Assembly (NCBI GenBank): GCA_002730365.1
Contig: PBZZ01000045.1
Coordinates: 4,565-12,486 of the forward strand
Origin: Deltaproteobacteria bacterium
Lineage (GTDB): Bacteria; SAR324; NAC60-12
DNA length: 7,922 nt
Direction: 5' to 3'
Under the pieces are notes generated by a model. The model was not told where the DNA came from and did no database searches. It was given only the letters and a program-made list of their open reading frames with translations. This document shows positions 1 through 6,931 of this stretch, piece after piece (position 1 is the stretch's first letter; every line of letters starts with the position of its first letter). Position numbers and translations under genes: made by a program.

Positions 1-1
1 A

Positions 2-664
2 AATGGAATGTTTGTCAGCTTGTTACTCTGGAAGATTTGTCTATAGGGAGAGCGCCCAGCCCGAACCCAGGCGCCTCCATTGCGTTGGCCAGACCGAAGA
101 GTACCCGGTTTTGGGGTACTCGGTGCACTGAGTTTGAGTACGATTGGTGTTGTGCTTGACTGGTCTGCACTCTGGCTGACGAGAGATATGTTGGTACCAA
201 TGGCTTACGGAGGAGCAATTATCTTCGCCTTCAGTTTGGGTGAAATTGCAGCCCGCCTACGTGGAGAATCGCTGATTCAACGCTTTGGAGAAATGAGGAT
301 TGGGAGTCATGCGATGATTCTGGGAGGTGTGGTTCTATTACCAGCGGTACTTTCTCAAAATCCCGTTCTGATAGTGCTTGTGTTCCTCTTCTTTGGCTTC
401 GTCAGCGCCAATTTTTTCCCCACTGTCATGCGAAATGCAGCAGAAATTGACCCTGAAAATGCAGGTGTCAACATTGCGGATGTCAATACCCTGTCGATGG
501 CAGGACTGCTCTTCGGTCCTCCATTGGTTGGCTACATTGCTGAACACTATTCAATCACCCATACGATGGCACTGCTGGCGGTTATCTGGGGTTGTAACGG
601 AGTGGGTATGCACTTCCTGCTAAGAGCTAAACAACAGCGAGCCCAGCACATTTCGGTTGCTTGA
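2..664 (+). pseudogene. MFS permease, C-terminal half, with in-frame stop
   Basis: The frame encodes the last six membrane helices of a major-facilitator permease that would move a small solute across the inner membrane; the substrate cannot be told. From 80 (TTG) to 664 there are about 194 residues. Hydrophobic segments lie near residues 10-30, 38-60, 74-92, 93-115, 132-152 and 160-178. The segment with LDWSALWLTRDM resembles the start of helix 7 in YbjJ-like MFS proteins (D/E-WSA-Y/L-L), so this is a C-terminal half; a whole protein would have about 390 residues. Upstream, the same frame stays plausible (FVSLLLWKICL could end helix 6, then a Pro/Arg linker), but a TAG at 44-46 interrupts it. 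I therefore call it disrupted, though the N-terminal half lies outside the window. A real restart at TTG 80 is possible but has no convincing ribosome site. It directly abuts an ammonium-transporter relic, which supports decay. A sequencing error at 44-46 is the main alternative. Confidence 0.72.
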
Positions 665-1068
665 TTAAGGCAATTCAAAATATTGGTGATTGGGCTGCTT
701 GCTGGATTTTCCTGTTTCGACGCGACTAACTTCATCAATCGTAAACTCGAAATCGATGATGCTCTCGATATGTTTACCCTGCACGATGTTGGTGGCATGC
801 TGGATACCCTGACGGCAGAGATGTTCGCATCCACAGAATTAGGAGTTTTTAGCGGATAAGGCTTTGCAGCAGATATCAACAGTATTGGTGAGCAACCGTC
901 CGTACAGTTCATCGGTGTGCTGGCAACGGTTGTGTTTATAGCAGTAGTGACTTGGATTCCGCTCAAGTTGACGGATGCTTTGGTTGGGCTACGGCTGATG
1001 AAAATTCAGAGGTGGAAGGTCTGGATATCAGTTCTCATGAAGAACGAGGCTACAACTTTACCAACTGA
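665..1068 (+). pseudogene. amt: Ammonium transporter (Amt) C-terminal relic
   Basis: This is the remnant of the last third of an Amt/MEP ammonium channel. The frame continuing after the MFS stop reads IGLLAGFSCFDATNFI from about 689, then KLEIDDALDMFTLHDVGGM, which matches the conserved Amt segment DDALDVF-HGVGG holding the second pore histidine. A TAA at 857-859 stops this frame. After it the frame goes on with QFIGVLATVVFIAVVTWI and LTDALVGLR, the last membrane helix and its conserved end. At about 994 the homology moves to another frame (one base lost or two gained) and reads EVEGLDISSHEERGYN up to TGA 1066-1068, the usual Amt cytoplasmic tail. The first two thirds of a roughly 400-residue protein are absent. 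With one stop, one frameshift and no N-terminus it cannot make a channel. No amtB-linked glnK gene is visible. The family call is firm; the decay path is inferred. Confidence 0.88.
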
Positions 1069-1086
1069 ATTAATGCCACCTTGGGT

Positions 1087-2682
1087 TCAACCAAGCAATT
1101 CTTTCTCTGCGTCTTCAATGCTCTCTGGATCCAGTGGCAGAAGCAGTGTGAAGGTTGAGCCCTTGTCAATTTGGCTGCGAACCTCAACGTGACCCTTGAG
1201 CAGGTGGGTCGTTAAGCGTATCAGTGCCAGGCCCAATCCTGTGCCGGCATAACTACGAGTGACAGAACTGTCGACCTGCTGGAAAGCCTTGAAAATCTTC
1301 TCCAAGTGATCAGCAGCAATACCAACTCCGGTATCGTGCACCGCAAGTTGGAACCAGTCCCTGTCCCGACTGAGCGTAACACTAATGGCACCACCTTCTG
1401 GAGTAAACTTGATGGCATTGCCCAGCAGGTTGATCAGCATCTGGCGTAACTTGTCCCGATCCAGGCGACAGGTGAATGCACGACCCTGCGCAACCAGTTG
1501 ACTCTGCAGGTGCTTACGGTGCATCAGCGGTTCTAGTAGGTTAAGTACTTCTTCAGCGACCTCCCTCGGAGCAAACTCGGTGAAGTGCAGCTGCATCTTC
1601 CCGGCTTCCATGCGTGATAGATCCAACAAGGAGTTGATCATGTCCAACAACTGTTGTCCGCTGTCTCGAATACGGCCTAGCCGATCTTGCTGATAGTTGG
1701 AGAGGGTAGTCTCGTCATCATCCAGCAAGGCATCAGCAAAGCCAATGATGGCGTTGAGTGGCGTGCGCAGCTCGTGAGACATGTTCGTTAAGAACTCACT
1801 CTTGGTCTGGGAAGCTCTCTCCAGCTCAGCGAAGGAATTACGCAACTGTTGAGTCCGTTGCTGAATGGCAATCAGCATCTCTCGAAACTCTTCAGCCAAC
1901 TCACCAATCTCGTCTTGTGTCGAAATTTCGATCTGTCCATCAAAATTCTCATCCTTGACCCGCCGGACAGCGTCACGCAATTCTTGTAGTGAGCGAGCGA
2001 TCTGTTCTCCGAGCAACCGGGAGAGAATCCAGCCAATCAGGAAAACAGCCAGCGCAATGAAGAGGATGCGAATGTTGAGATCAATCACCTCATTGCGAAT
2101 CTGTAGGGTGTTCTGCCGTGAGAAGTTCGACTGCCAACGCACAATGGTGGTGATAGCGTCTTCGATATTCAACTGTAGTGGTAGGATTTGGTTGACCATC
2201 ATGTCGTTGGCCAGTAGCCAGTCACTGTCACGGCGATCCGTCAGGCTGTTGGTATTAGCAAGAGAGCGGAAGGTTAGGGCCTCAACCTGTTGTTGTAGCT
2301 CATTCAGGTTACGAATCAGCAGCCGAATATCGTAGAAAGTTCGGGCTTCGACTTGGCGTTCGTCCTGCCAGAGGCGTGATGTTTTGTAGAGGCGGTCAAG
2401 TTCCAGCAGGGCGGGTTCAATCTCCTTATCCCAGGCACTCATCCGCCCTTCACGAAAGATACTATTGCCTGAGAGCAGCCACTCCCGTTGTGAAGAAACG
2501 GCGTGATGCATTCCGTTGTTGAGCCGAAACCAGGCTTCGGTCACAGGTGGAATCTGTGAACTGTCCTCTACCAACTCGCCCTGTTGCTGCGAAAGAAGAT
2601 AGATCAGGATGTAGCCAAGCAGAGAAAGAACAGAACTGAGATAAAAGACGACCAGAATTTTATTGCGGATGCTACCGGTCAT
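1087..2682 (-). CDS. Membrane-bound sensor histidine kinase (sensor-HAMP-HisKA-HATPase)
   Basis: This 531-residue protein is a two-component sensor kinase of the inner membrane that should autophosphorylate on histidine and pass the phosphate to a response regulator not found here. Helix 1 spans about residues 9-30. Residues 32-204 form an all-helical periplasmic sensor whose SSQREWLLSG motif resembles CHASE3-like four-helix bundles. Helix 2 spans about 205-224 and is followed by a HAMP linker (225-280) and a short coiled coil. The H box is SHELRTP with phospho-acceptor H303, the N box LINLLGNAIKF lies around N418/N422, the G1 box is DTGVGI (450-455) and the G2 box GTGLGL (480-485). All catalytic motifs are intact and no receiver domain is fused. 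AGGGAGG ends only one base before ATG 2682, an unusually short spacing, but no better start is visible. It is divergent from the flagellar operon and convergent with the amt relic, 18 bases apart. A role in flagellar control is only inferred from position. Confidence 0.95.
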   Translation of the reverse strand: MTGSIRNKILVVFYLSSVLSLLGYILIYLLSQQQGELVEDSSQIPPVTEAWFRLNNGMHHAVSSQREWLLSGNSIFREGRMSAWDKEIEPALLELDRLYKTSRLWQDERQVEARTFYDIRLLIRNLNELQQQVEALTFRSLANTNSLTDRRDSDWLLANDMMVNQILPLQLNIEDAITTIVRWQSNFSRQNTLQIRNEVIDLNIRILFIALAVFLIGWILSRLLGEQIARSLQELRDAVRRVKDENFDGQIEISTQDEIGELAEEFREMLIAIQQRTQQLRNSFAELERASQTKSEFLTNMSHELRTPLNAIIGFADALLDDDETTLSNYQQDRLGRIRDSGQQLLDMINSLLDLSRMEAGKMQLHFTEFAPREVAEEVLNLLEPLMHRKHLQSQLVAQGRAFTCRLDRDKLRQMLINLLGNAIKFTPEGGAISVTLSRDRDWFQLAVHDTGVGIAADHLEKIFKAFQQVDSSVTRSYAGTGLGLALIRLTTHLLKGHVEVRSQIDKGSTFTLLLPLDPESIEDAEKELLG

Positions 2683-2722
2683 GCCTCCCTGGGGAACAGA
2701 GATTGGGAAAAAAAGGACCTGA

Positions 2723-2738
2723 AGGCCCGTCCCTTGCT
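2723..2738 (+). promoter_or_regulatory. Candidate sigma-54 promoter for the flgF operon
   Basis: The sequence AGGCCCG-TCCC-TTGCT matches the sigma-54 consensus TGGCACG-N4-TTGCW at all but two positions, with the essential GG (2724-2725) and GC (2736-2737) separated by exactly ten bases. Transcription would start near 2749, leaving a leader of about 54 bases before flgF at 2803. Many flagellated bacteria use sigma-54 for rod and ring genes, so the context fits. No activator-binding site is recognised. It is a sequence match only, hence moderate confidence. Confidence 0.6.
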
Positions 2739-2791
2739 GGTATACGCCTTGAATGCAGAATCCTGCCTACCTCACTGCAATCGTCTGATTC

Positions 2792-2805
2792 GGAGCATTT
2801 TCATG
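2792..2805 (+). promoter_or_regulatory. Ribosome binding site fixing the flgF start
   Basis: GGAG at 2792-2795 lies seven bases before ATG 2803. The frame is open further upstream to 2584, but that part runs antisense to the kinase gene and has no flagellar homology. The site and the match of the following residues (MSGVYSLVKAAG) to rod-protein N-termini set the start at 2803. Confidence 0.75.
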
Positions 2806-3579
2806 AGTGGAGTCTATAGTCTGGTCAAGGCCGCCGGTGCTGTCGAGCGCAAGATGGATACGGTGTCCAACAACCTGGCCAACGTCAATACTACCGGTTT
2901 TAAAGAAGACCAACCGAGCTTCCGCGAGGTACTTTCCAAAGCACAGCAGGTACTGCCGGAATCCGAAGAAGAACGATTCCTGTCCCACGAATATCTGGAT
3001 CAGTACGTGGGCATGGAGAAATCTGCCGTGACCGTAGATGAAATTGGAAAAAATTTCTCGCCCGGACCCATGCAGCAAACAGACAATGCTTTGGATCTGG
3101 CAATTAACAATGAAGGTTTTTTCACCATCGATACGCCTTTTGGTCAGCGCTTTACCCGTAATGGAAACTTTCAGCTGAACAGTGAGGGCACGATCGTCAC
3201 TTCAGACAACTACCCAGTGCTGGGCGAGAACGGTCCCATTCAGGTGAAAGGCCAAGAAATTTTTGTAGACTATCAAGGTCGAGTACAGGTGGATGGACAG
3301 CTTGCTGACCGGCTGCTGACCGTCCGCTTTCGTAATCAGGATAACCTGCAGAAGCTGGGCAACTCTTTCTTCGCACCGATCAGCAGTGACGATGTGCCAA
3401 TTCCTTCCGAGGAAGTTCGAGTCCAGCAGGGAATGCTGGAAGGCTCCAATGTCAACACCGTCATGGAGATGACCCGCATGATCAGCGCAAACCGCACGTA
3501 CGAATCGATTCAGAAATCTTTGAGCAGCGTTGACCGGATGAACGAGCGAGCGATTAGTATTTCTCGGCTCCGGGGATAA
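2803..3579 (+). CDS. flgF: Flagellar basal-body proximal rod protein FlgF
   Basis: This 258-residue protein belongs to the axial rod/hook family and is expected to be a subunit of the proximal rod in the periplasm. It has no cleavable signal peptide, as expected for substrates of the flagellar type III export system. The N-terminal family signature NNLANVNTTGFK lies at residues 23-34. The C-terminal signature starts at about residue 209 with QGMLEGSNVNTVMEMTRMIS and ends in an amphipathic helix used for polymer packing. The length is close to Escherichia coli FlgF (251). FlgF and FlgG are paralogues; the start MSGVYS rather than MRSLYTAATG, and the position directly before a clear flgG, favour FlgF. 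It is the first gene of the operon, preceded by a candidate sigma-54 promoter and a clear ribosome site, with flgG 25 bases downstream. No damage is seen. Confidence 0.93.
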   Translation: MSGVYSLVKAAGAVERKMDTVSNNLANVNTTGFKEDQPSFREVLSKAQQVLPESEEERFLSHEYLDQYVGMEKSAVTVDEIGKNFSPGPMQQTDNALDLAINNEGFFTIDTPFGQRFTRNGNFQLNSEGTIVTSDNYPVLGENGPIQVKGQEIFVDYQGRVQVDGQLADRLLTVRFRNQDNLQKLGNSFFAPISSDDVPIPSEEVRVQQGMLEGSNVNTVMEMTRMISANRTYESIQKSLSSVDRMNERAISISRLRG

Positions 3580-3604
3580 CCTTTTTATAGCGAGTTGAAG
3601 CCTT

Positions 3605-4393
3605 ATGATGCGATCTCTTTACACTGCTGCTACCGGTATGGGAGCCCAGCAGCGCAATATTGATGTCACCGCCAACAACCTGGCTAACGTCAACACCACA
3701 GGTTTCAAAAAGAGCCGAGTACACTTTCAGGACTTGCTCTACCATAACGAACGCAACGCAGGTGTGCCGGCTTCCTTGTCCACTCAGGTTCCGGTGGGTC
3801 TCCATGTTGGACACGGTGTGAAACAAGTCTCCACAGAAAAAGTTCATGTGACTGGAAATCTGCAGAACACGGGTAATGATCTGGACATCAGTATCGACGG
3901 TGCAGGTTTCTTCCAGATTCTACAGCCTAACGGCATCATCGCCTACTCCCGTGATGGACACTTCAATATTGATGGGCAGGGGCGCCTGGTGACAAATGAC
4001 GGAATGCCTGTTGACCCAGAGATCAATATTCCAGTTGATACTCGGAAAGTTGAGATCAGCAACGATGGTACGGTTTCTGTGTTTCTGCGCGATGAAACTC
4101 AACCAGAAGCCATCGGCAGTCTCCAGCTTGCTCGTTTCCAGAATCCAGCCGGTCTGACACCGATTGGCAAGAACCTTTATGTTTCTACACCAGCTTCTGG
4201 CAACGCTGTTTTGGATAGCCCAGCCGCGAATGGTATGGGTGGCCTCAACCAGGGCTTCTTGGAAGGTTCCAACGTCTCGTTGGTGGAAGAGATGGTTAAC
4301 ATGATCACTGCCCAGCGAGCCTATGAAGTCAATTCTAAGGCAATTCAGTCTTCCGATGAGATGCTGAAGACAGCAAATGGCCTGATCCGTTGA
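3605..4393 (+). CDS. flgG: Flagellar basal-body distal rod protein FlgG
   Basis: This 262-residue protein is the distal rod subunit, which passes through the P and L rings and joins the rod to the hook. The N-terminus MRSLYTAATGMGAQQ and the rod signature NNLANVNTTGFK (residues 24-35) are typical of FlgG. The centre carries the conserved GAGFFQI segment followed by a beta-rich core. The C-terminus, from about residue 217, has GFLEGSNVSLVEEMVNMI and AQRAYEVNSKAIQSSDEML, the polymerising helix. Length and motifs match the family (260 in E. coli) without gaps. It has no signal peptide because it is exported through the flagellum. Two ATG codons (3605 and 3608) could start translation, and only a weak purine stretch (3592-3600) precedes them. 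It lies 25 bases after flgF and 15 bases before flgA, so co-transcription is very likely. Confidence 0.97.
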   Translation: MMRSLYTAATGMGAQQRNIDVTANNLANVNTTGFKKSRVHFQDLLYHNERNAGVPASLSTQVPVGLHVGHGVKQVSTEKVHVTGNLQNTGNDLDISIDGAGFFQILQPNGIIAYSRDGHFNIDGQGRLVTNDGMPVDPEINIPVDTRKVEISNDGTVSVFLRDETQPEAIGSLQLARFQNPAGLTPIGKNLYVSTPASGNAVLDSPAANGMGGLNQGFLEGSNVSLVEEMVNMITAQRAYEVNSKAIQSSDEMLKTANGLIR

Positions 4394-4408
4394 GCATTCG
4401 GTAACCTG

Positions 4409-5389
4409 ATGAAACAACTGTGGCTGCTGATTGGTCTGTTGATCGGATTTGTACTGCCAGTCAGTGCGGTTGAGGCGCTGAGTGAAGAAAACTTTGACAA
4501 GATTCAGGTTTTACTTGCTGAGACAGCCGCGGTGTCTGACGAAGGGTATACCCTCGGTGAAATTGCGGAGCTACAGGGCAACGATCCCAACTTGGTTGAT
4601 CGCATCGCTGGCCTAAAGGTGGGTCGCTCTCCTTTGCCTGGCAGAAATCTGACAGTCACTCGCTCCCTACTGCTCTCCCGTCTACGCTTCCACAAGGTAG
4701 ATATCGACAAGTTGGTCTTCCCCAACAACGACACCGTCAAGGTCTACCGAGCCGCGCTCAAAGTTCCCGGAAAAGATATTGAAGAAGCAGTACTGGCCTT
4801 TATCAACAACAGCTATCCAGACGAGGACGTTCAACCCAAGCTACTGGCTCAGGTCAACGATGTGTTTTTACCTCGTGGAGAACTGAGCTACGACATCAGC
4901 GAGATCGGAGTTTACAAGAAAGAAGGAGGATATCGGAACTACCAGATCAACTTCCGGGTGGATGGGGAATTGGCACGCAAGGTGACCGTACGGGCGTATC
5001 TGAAGGTCTACAAAGAGATCTTTGTCGCCAAAGATACGATCCAGCGAGATAAGATCATTGAAGAGACTGATCTAGTGCGAGTGCGCCGCAACGTGGATCG
5101 GACAACGGCCGATTACGTAACCGAACCCCAGGATCTGGTCGGTAAAATCGCAACCCGCACAATCAACCCGAAGGAAGTGATTCAGGAGAGGACGGTTGCC
5201 ACCCCACCGCTGGTCAACACTGGAGATCGACTGATGATCGTTTATGAAACTCCCCTACTCCGCCTGACGGCTCCAGGCATTTCAATGTCCAAGGGGCGCA
5301 TGGGCGAAAAAATTCCGGTTCGTAATGCAGATAGCAAGTTGGTGGTCTACGCCACCGTGCAGGATGAGAACACGGTTCAGGTACAGTGA
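4409..5389 (+). CDS. flgA: Flagellar P-ring assembly chaperone FlgA
   Basis: FlgA is a periplasmic chaperone that helps FlgI subunits form the P ring around the rod. This protein has 326 residues, clearly longer than E. coli FlgA (219). A Sec signal peptide covers about residues 1-20 (LLIGLLIGFVLPVSA, likely cut after VSA). Residues 25-200 hold an N-terminal region with a repeat of the family beta fold. Residues about 202-265 form the SAF-like domain: EIFVAKDTIQRDKIIEETDL, then PQDLVGKIATRTINPKEVI. The end (266-326), with the segment TGDRLMIVYETPLLRLTAPG, is the usual FlgA C-terminal domain. It follows flgG by 15 bases and its TGA overlaps the flgH ATG. There is no strong ribosome site, so translation may be coupled to flgG. 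Its partner flgI is not in the window. Confidence 0.93.
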   Translation: MKQLWLLIGLLIGFVLPVSAVEALSEENFDKIQVLLAETAAVSDEGYTLGEIAELQGNDPNLVDRIAGLKVGRSPLPGRNLTVTRSLLLSRLRFHKVDIDKLVFPNNDTVKVYRAALKVPGKDIEEAVLAFINNSYPDEDVQPKLLAQVNDVFLPRGELSYDISEIGVYKKEGGYRNYQINFRVDGELARKVTVRAYLKVYKEIFVAKDTIQRDKIIEETDLVRVRRNVDRTTADYVTEPQDLVGKIATRTINPKEVIQERTVATPPLVNTGDRLMIVYETPLLRLTAPGISMSKGRMGEKIPVRNADSKLVVYATVQDENTVQVQ

Positions 5390-6123
5390 TGATGAACAAG
5401 AACAAAGTGGTTAGAATTCTGATTTTGTGGGGACTGCTGATAGTCATTGCTGGCTGCTCAGCGTTGGCACCTCCACCGCCACCACAACCGATCAGAAAAC
5501 AGCTGGCGGACAATCCAGCACGTCGTCAGCGTCAGCCAGCTCTCAACACGAGTCGTAACGCCCTGGAAGGATCACTTTGGCGTAGTGAGGCTTCCTTCGG
5601 TAACCTTTTCCGTGATCACCGCGCTCGTTATCGCGGAGATCTGCTCACTATTCAGGAAGTGGATTTAATCAGCAACGTTCCCCCACCCAAAGAGGGAGGA
5701 GGAGATGGTGGACAAGCAGCTGCGCCCCAGAACGAGGTTCAAGCAGCGAGTCTGGCTTTGGAAGCACTTACTCTGCGGAATGCAATTGAAGAGGAGCAGA
5801 ATGAGATTCTACGGGGACTGAACACGATCAGCGCGCGAGTCGTTCGTGTTTACCCGGATGGAAACATGCTCGTTTCTGGACAAAAGGTAGATTACCGTCA
5901 GCGAAACCAAGTCCGCTATGTGACCACCGTGCAGGGAGTGCTGCGTCCTGCAGATGTGAGCGGAGAAAACCTCGTCTCAGCAACCAAATTAGTGAATCCA
6001 GAAATTAAGGTTCGCCGACAGCAGTCAACCGGTCTGGTCCGCGAGCGGCTAGAGCAGTTAGCACCGTTGATTGGTAGTGATGCAGCTGGATTAGCAGGCC
6101 AGTTGAGCGATCTCGGCAACTAA
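5389..6123 (+). CDS. flgH: Flagellar L-ring lipoprotein FlgH
   Basis: FlgH is an outer-membrane lipoprotein that forms the L ring, the bushing of the flagellar rod. Counted from ATG 5389 it has 244 residues. A lipoprotein signal peptide ends in VIAGC with C23 as the lipidated cysteine, followed by a proline-rich stretch (APPPPPQP). Family features are SLWRSEASFGNLFRDHRARY (62-81) with GDLLTI after it, then VYPDGNMLVSGQK (154-166) and VQGVLRPADVSGENLVSATK (181-200). The start overlaps the flgA stop as TGATG; GTG 5386 and ATG 5392 are alternatives. The middle (about 92-146) is Gly/Ala-rich and then helical and charged, unlike the usual Ser/Gly beta segment, and the C-terminus has an extra hydrophobic tail instead of the usual aromatic end. 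It is therefore a divergent but recognisable FlgH, last in its operon. Confidence 0.9.
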   Translation: MMNKNKVVRILILWGLLIVIAGCSALAPPPPPQPIRKQLADNPARRQRQPALNTSRNALEGSLWRSEASFGNLFRDHRARYRGDLLTIQEVDLISNVPPPKEGGGDGGQAAAPQNEVQAASLALEALTLRNAIEEEQNEILRGLNTISARVVRVYPDGNMLVSGQKVDYRQRNQVRYVTTVQGVLRPADVSGENLVSATKLVNPEIKVRRQQSTGLVRERLEQLAPLIGSDAAGLAGQLSDLGN

Positions 6124-6135
6124 GCCAAACCCTCC

Positions 6136-6176
6136 AAAAAAGCCTGGACGTTCACACGAATCGTTCAGGTTTTCCC
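6136..6176. terminator. Bidirectional rho-independent terminator
   Basis: CCTGGACG (6143-6150) can pair with CGTTCAGG (6162-6169), an eight-base stem with one G-U pair and an 11-base loop. On the + strand it is followed by TTTT then CCCTTT. On the - strand the same hairpin is followed by a run of six T (from 6141 down). It lies between the ends of convergent flgH and ccmB and can end both transcripts. Confidence 0.7.
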
Positions 6177-6182
6177 TTTCTC

Positions 6183-6860
6183 TCATTCCTCCATCACGAA
6201 CTCGAATCCGAGTATCGAAACCACCAACAGCAAGACGTCGAAACCCAGCAGTAGATTCCACCAGGCATCCACCTGTTCCGGACGTGTATCGAAGAACAGG
6301 TAGGCTGTCAGGTTCACCAGGCTAAGTAGTCCAGGCACCATCAACGGGAACAGCAGGATTGGCAGCAACACCTCACGTCCCTTGAGTGATGCAGTCATGG
6401 CTGTCAGCAGGGTTCCAAGCGCACTGAAGCCAATGGTGCCAGCCAACAGAATTCCAGGCACACTCGGCCAATGATGAACTCTCAGGGGGAATAAAAGAAA
6501 GCACAGCGCCAAAAAGAGCAGCTGGGCAACCAAGAGAAAGCAGAGATTGGCAAGAAACTTACCCAGGAACAGAACAGTACGATCCAGTGGAGCCAGCAGC
6601 AACCCACCAATACAACCATTCTCAGAGTCCTGCTGGTAGGATTTGTTTAGGCTAAGCACTCCCGTCAGCATGAAGACCACCCAGATGATTCCAGGCAGAG
6701 CCAGGCGAAAGGTTCGTTGATCGTCTCCCATCGCAAACTGGAAGATCAACAGCGTCAGAGTCGAGAACAGCAGCATGGAGAGAAAATTCTCCTTGCGGCG
6801 CAAATCGATCAACAGATCTTTCCAGAGCAGGATTAGGATTTGGCGGAGAAAACTGGGCAT
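6183..6860 (-). CDS. ccmB: Haem exporter membrane protein CcmB
   Basis: CcmB is the membrane subunit of the CcmABC(D) complex, which releases haem-loaded CcmE for cytochrome c maturation at the inner membrane. From ATG 6860 it has 225 residues (E. coli 220). The cytoplasmic N-terminus ends in DLRRKE, a family feature. Six hydrophobic spans lie at about 26-45, 50-71, 96-125, 133-157, 162-190 and 201-222. LALPGIIWVVFMLTGVLSLN and the following QQDSENGCIGGLLLAPLDR segment are the conserved core after helix 2. GTG 6875 would add five residues (MDPSL) without a ribosome site; ATG 6860 overlaps a TAA as TAATG and fits the family start better. It follows fmdB by 71 bases on the same strand and converges on flgH across a terminator. 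The ATPase gene ccmA, usually directly upstream, is absent here, as are ccmC and ccmE, so its partners must lie elsewhere. Confidence 0.9.
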   Translation of the reverse strand: MPSFLRQILILLWKDLLIDLRRKENFLSMLLFSTLTLLIFQFAMGDDQRTFRLALPGIIWVVFMLTGVLSLNKSYQQDSENGCIGGLLLAPLDRTVLFLGKFLANLCFLLVAQLLFLALCFLLFPLRVHHWPSVPGILLAGTIGFSALGTLLTAMTASLKGREVLLPILLFPLMVPGLLSLVNLTAYLFFDTRPEQVDAWWNLLLGFDVLLLVVSILGFEFVMEE

Positions 6861-6931
6861 TAAAGAGGGGTCCACTCAGGTTGAGACATGAGCCCCAACA
6901 TGAGCGGAGGGACTGGAAGAATCAAGTCGGC

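Noticed and set aside
547..966. Minus-strand open frame of 139 codons opposite the MFS and amt relics
   Set aside because: The opposite strand has clear MFS and Amt homology; this frame has no recognisable domain and no ribosome site.
1080..1095. CTTGG/CCAAG inverted repeat at the kinase stop as a terminator
   Set aside because: The stem is only five bases and no T run follows on either strand.
917..1192. Plus-strand open frame of 91 codons running into the kinase region
   Set aside because: Its first 26 codons are the last Amt helix. After the frameshift near 994 it leaves homology and then runs antisense to the kinase.
2584..2802. Open extension of the flgF frame upstream of 2803
   Set aside because: It runs antisense to the kinase gene, has no rod-protein homology, spans the promoter-like site, and the ribosome site and family N-terminus support 2803.
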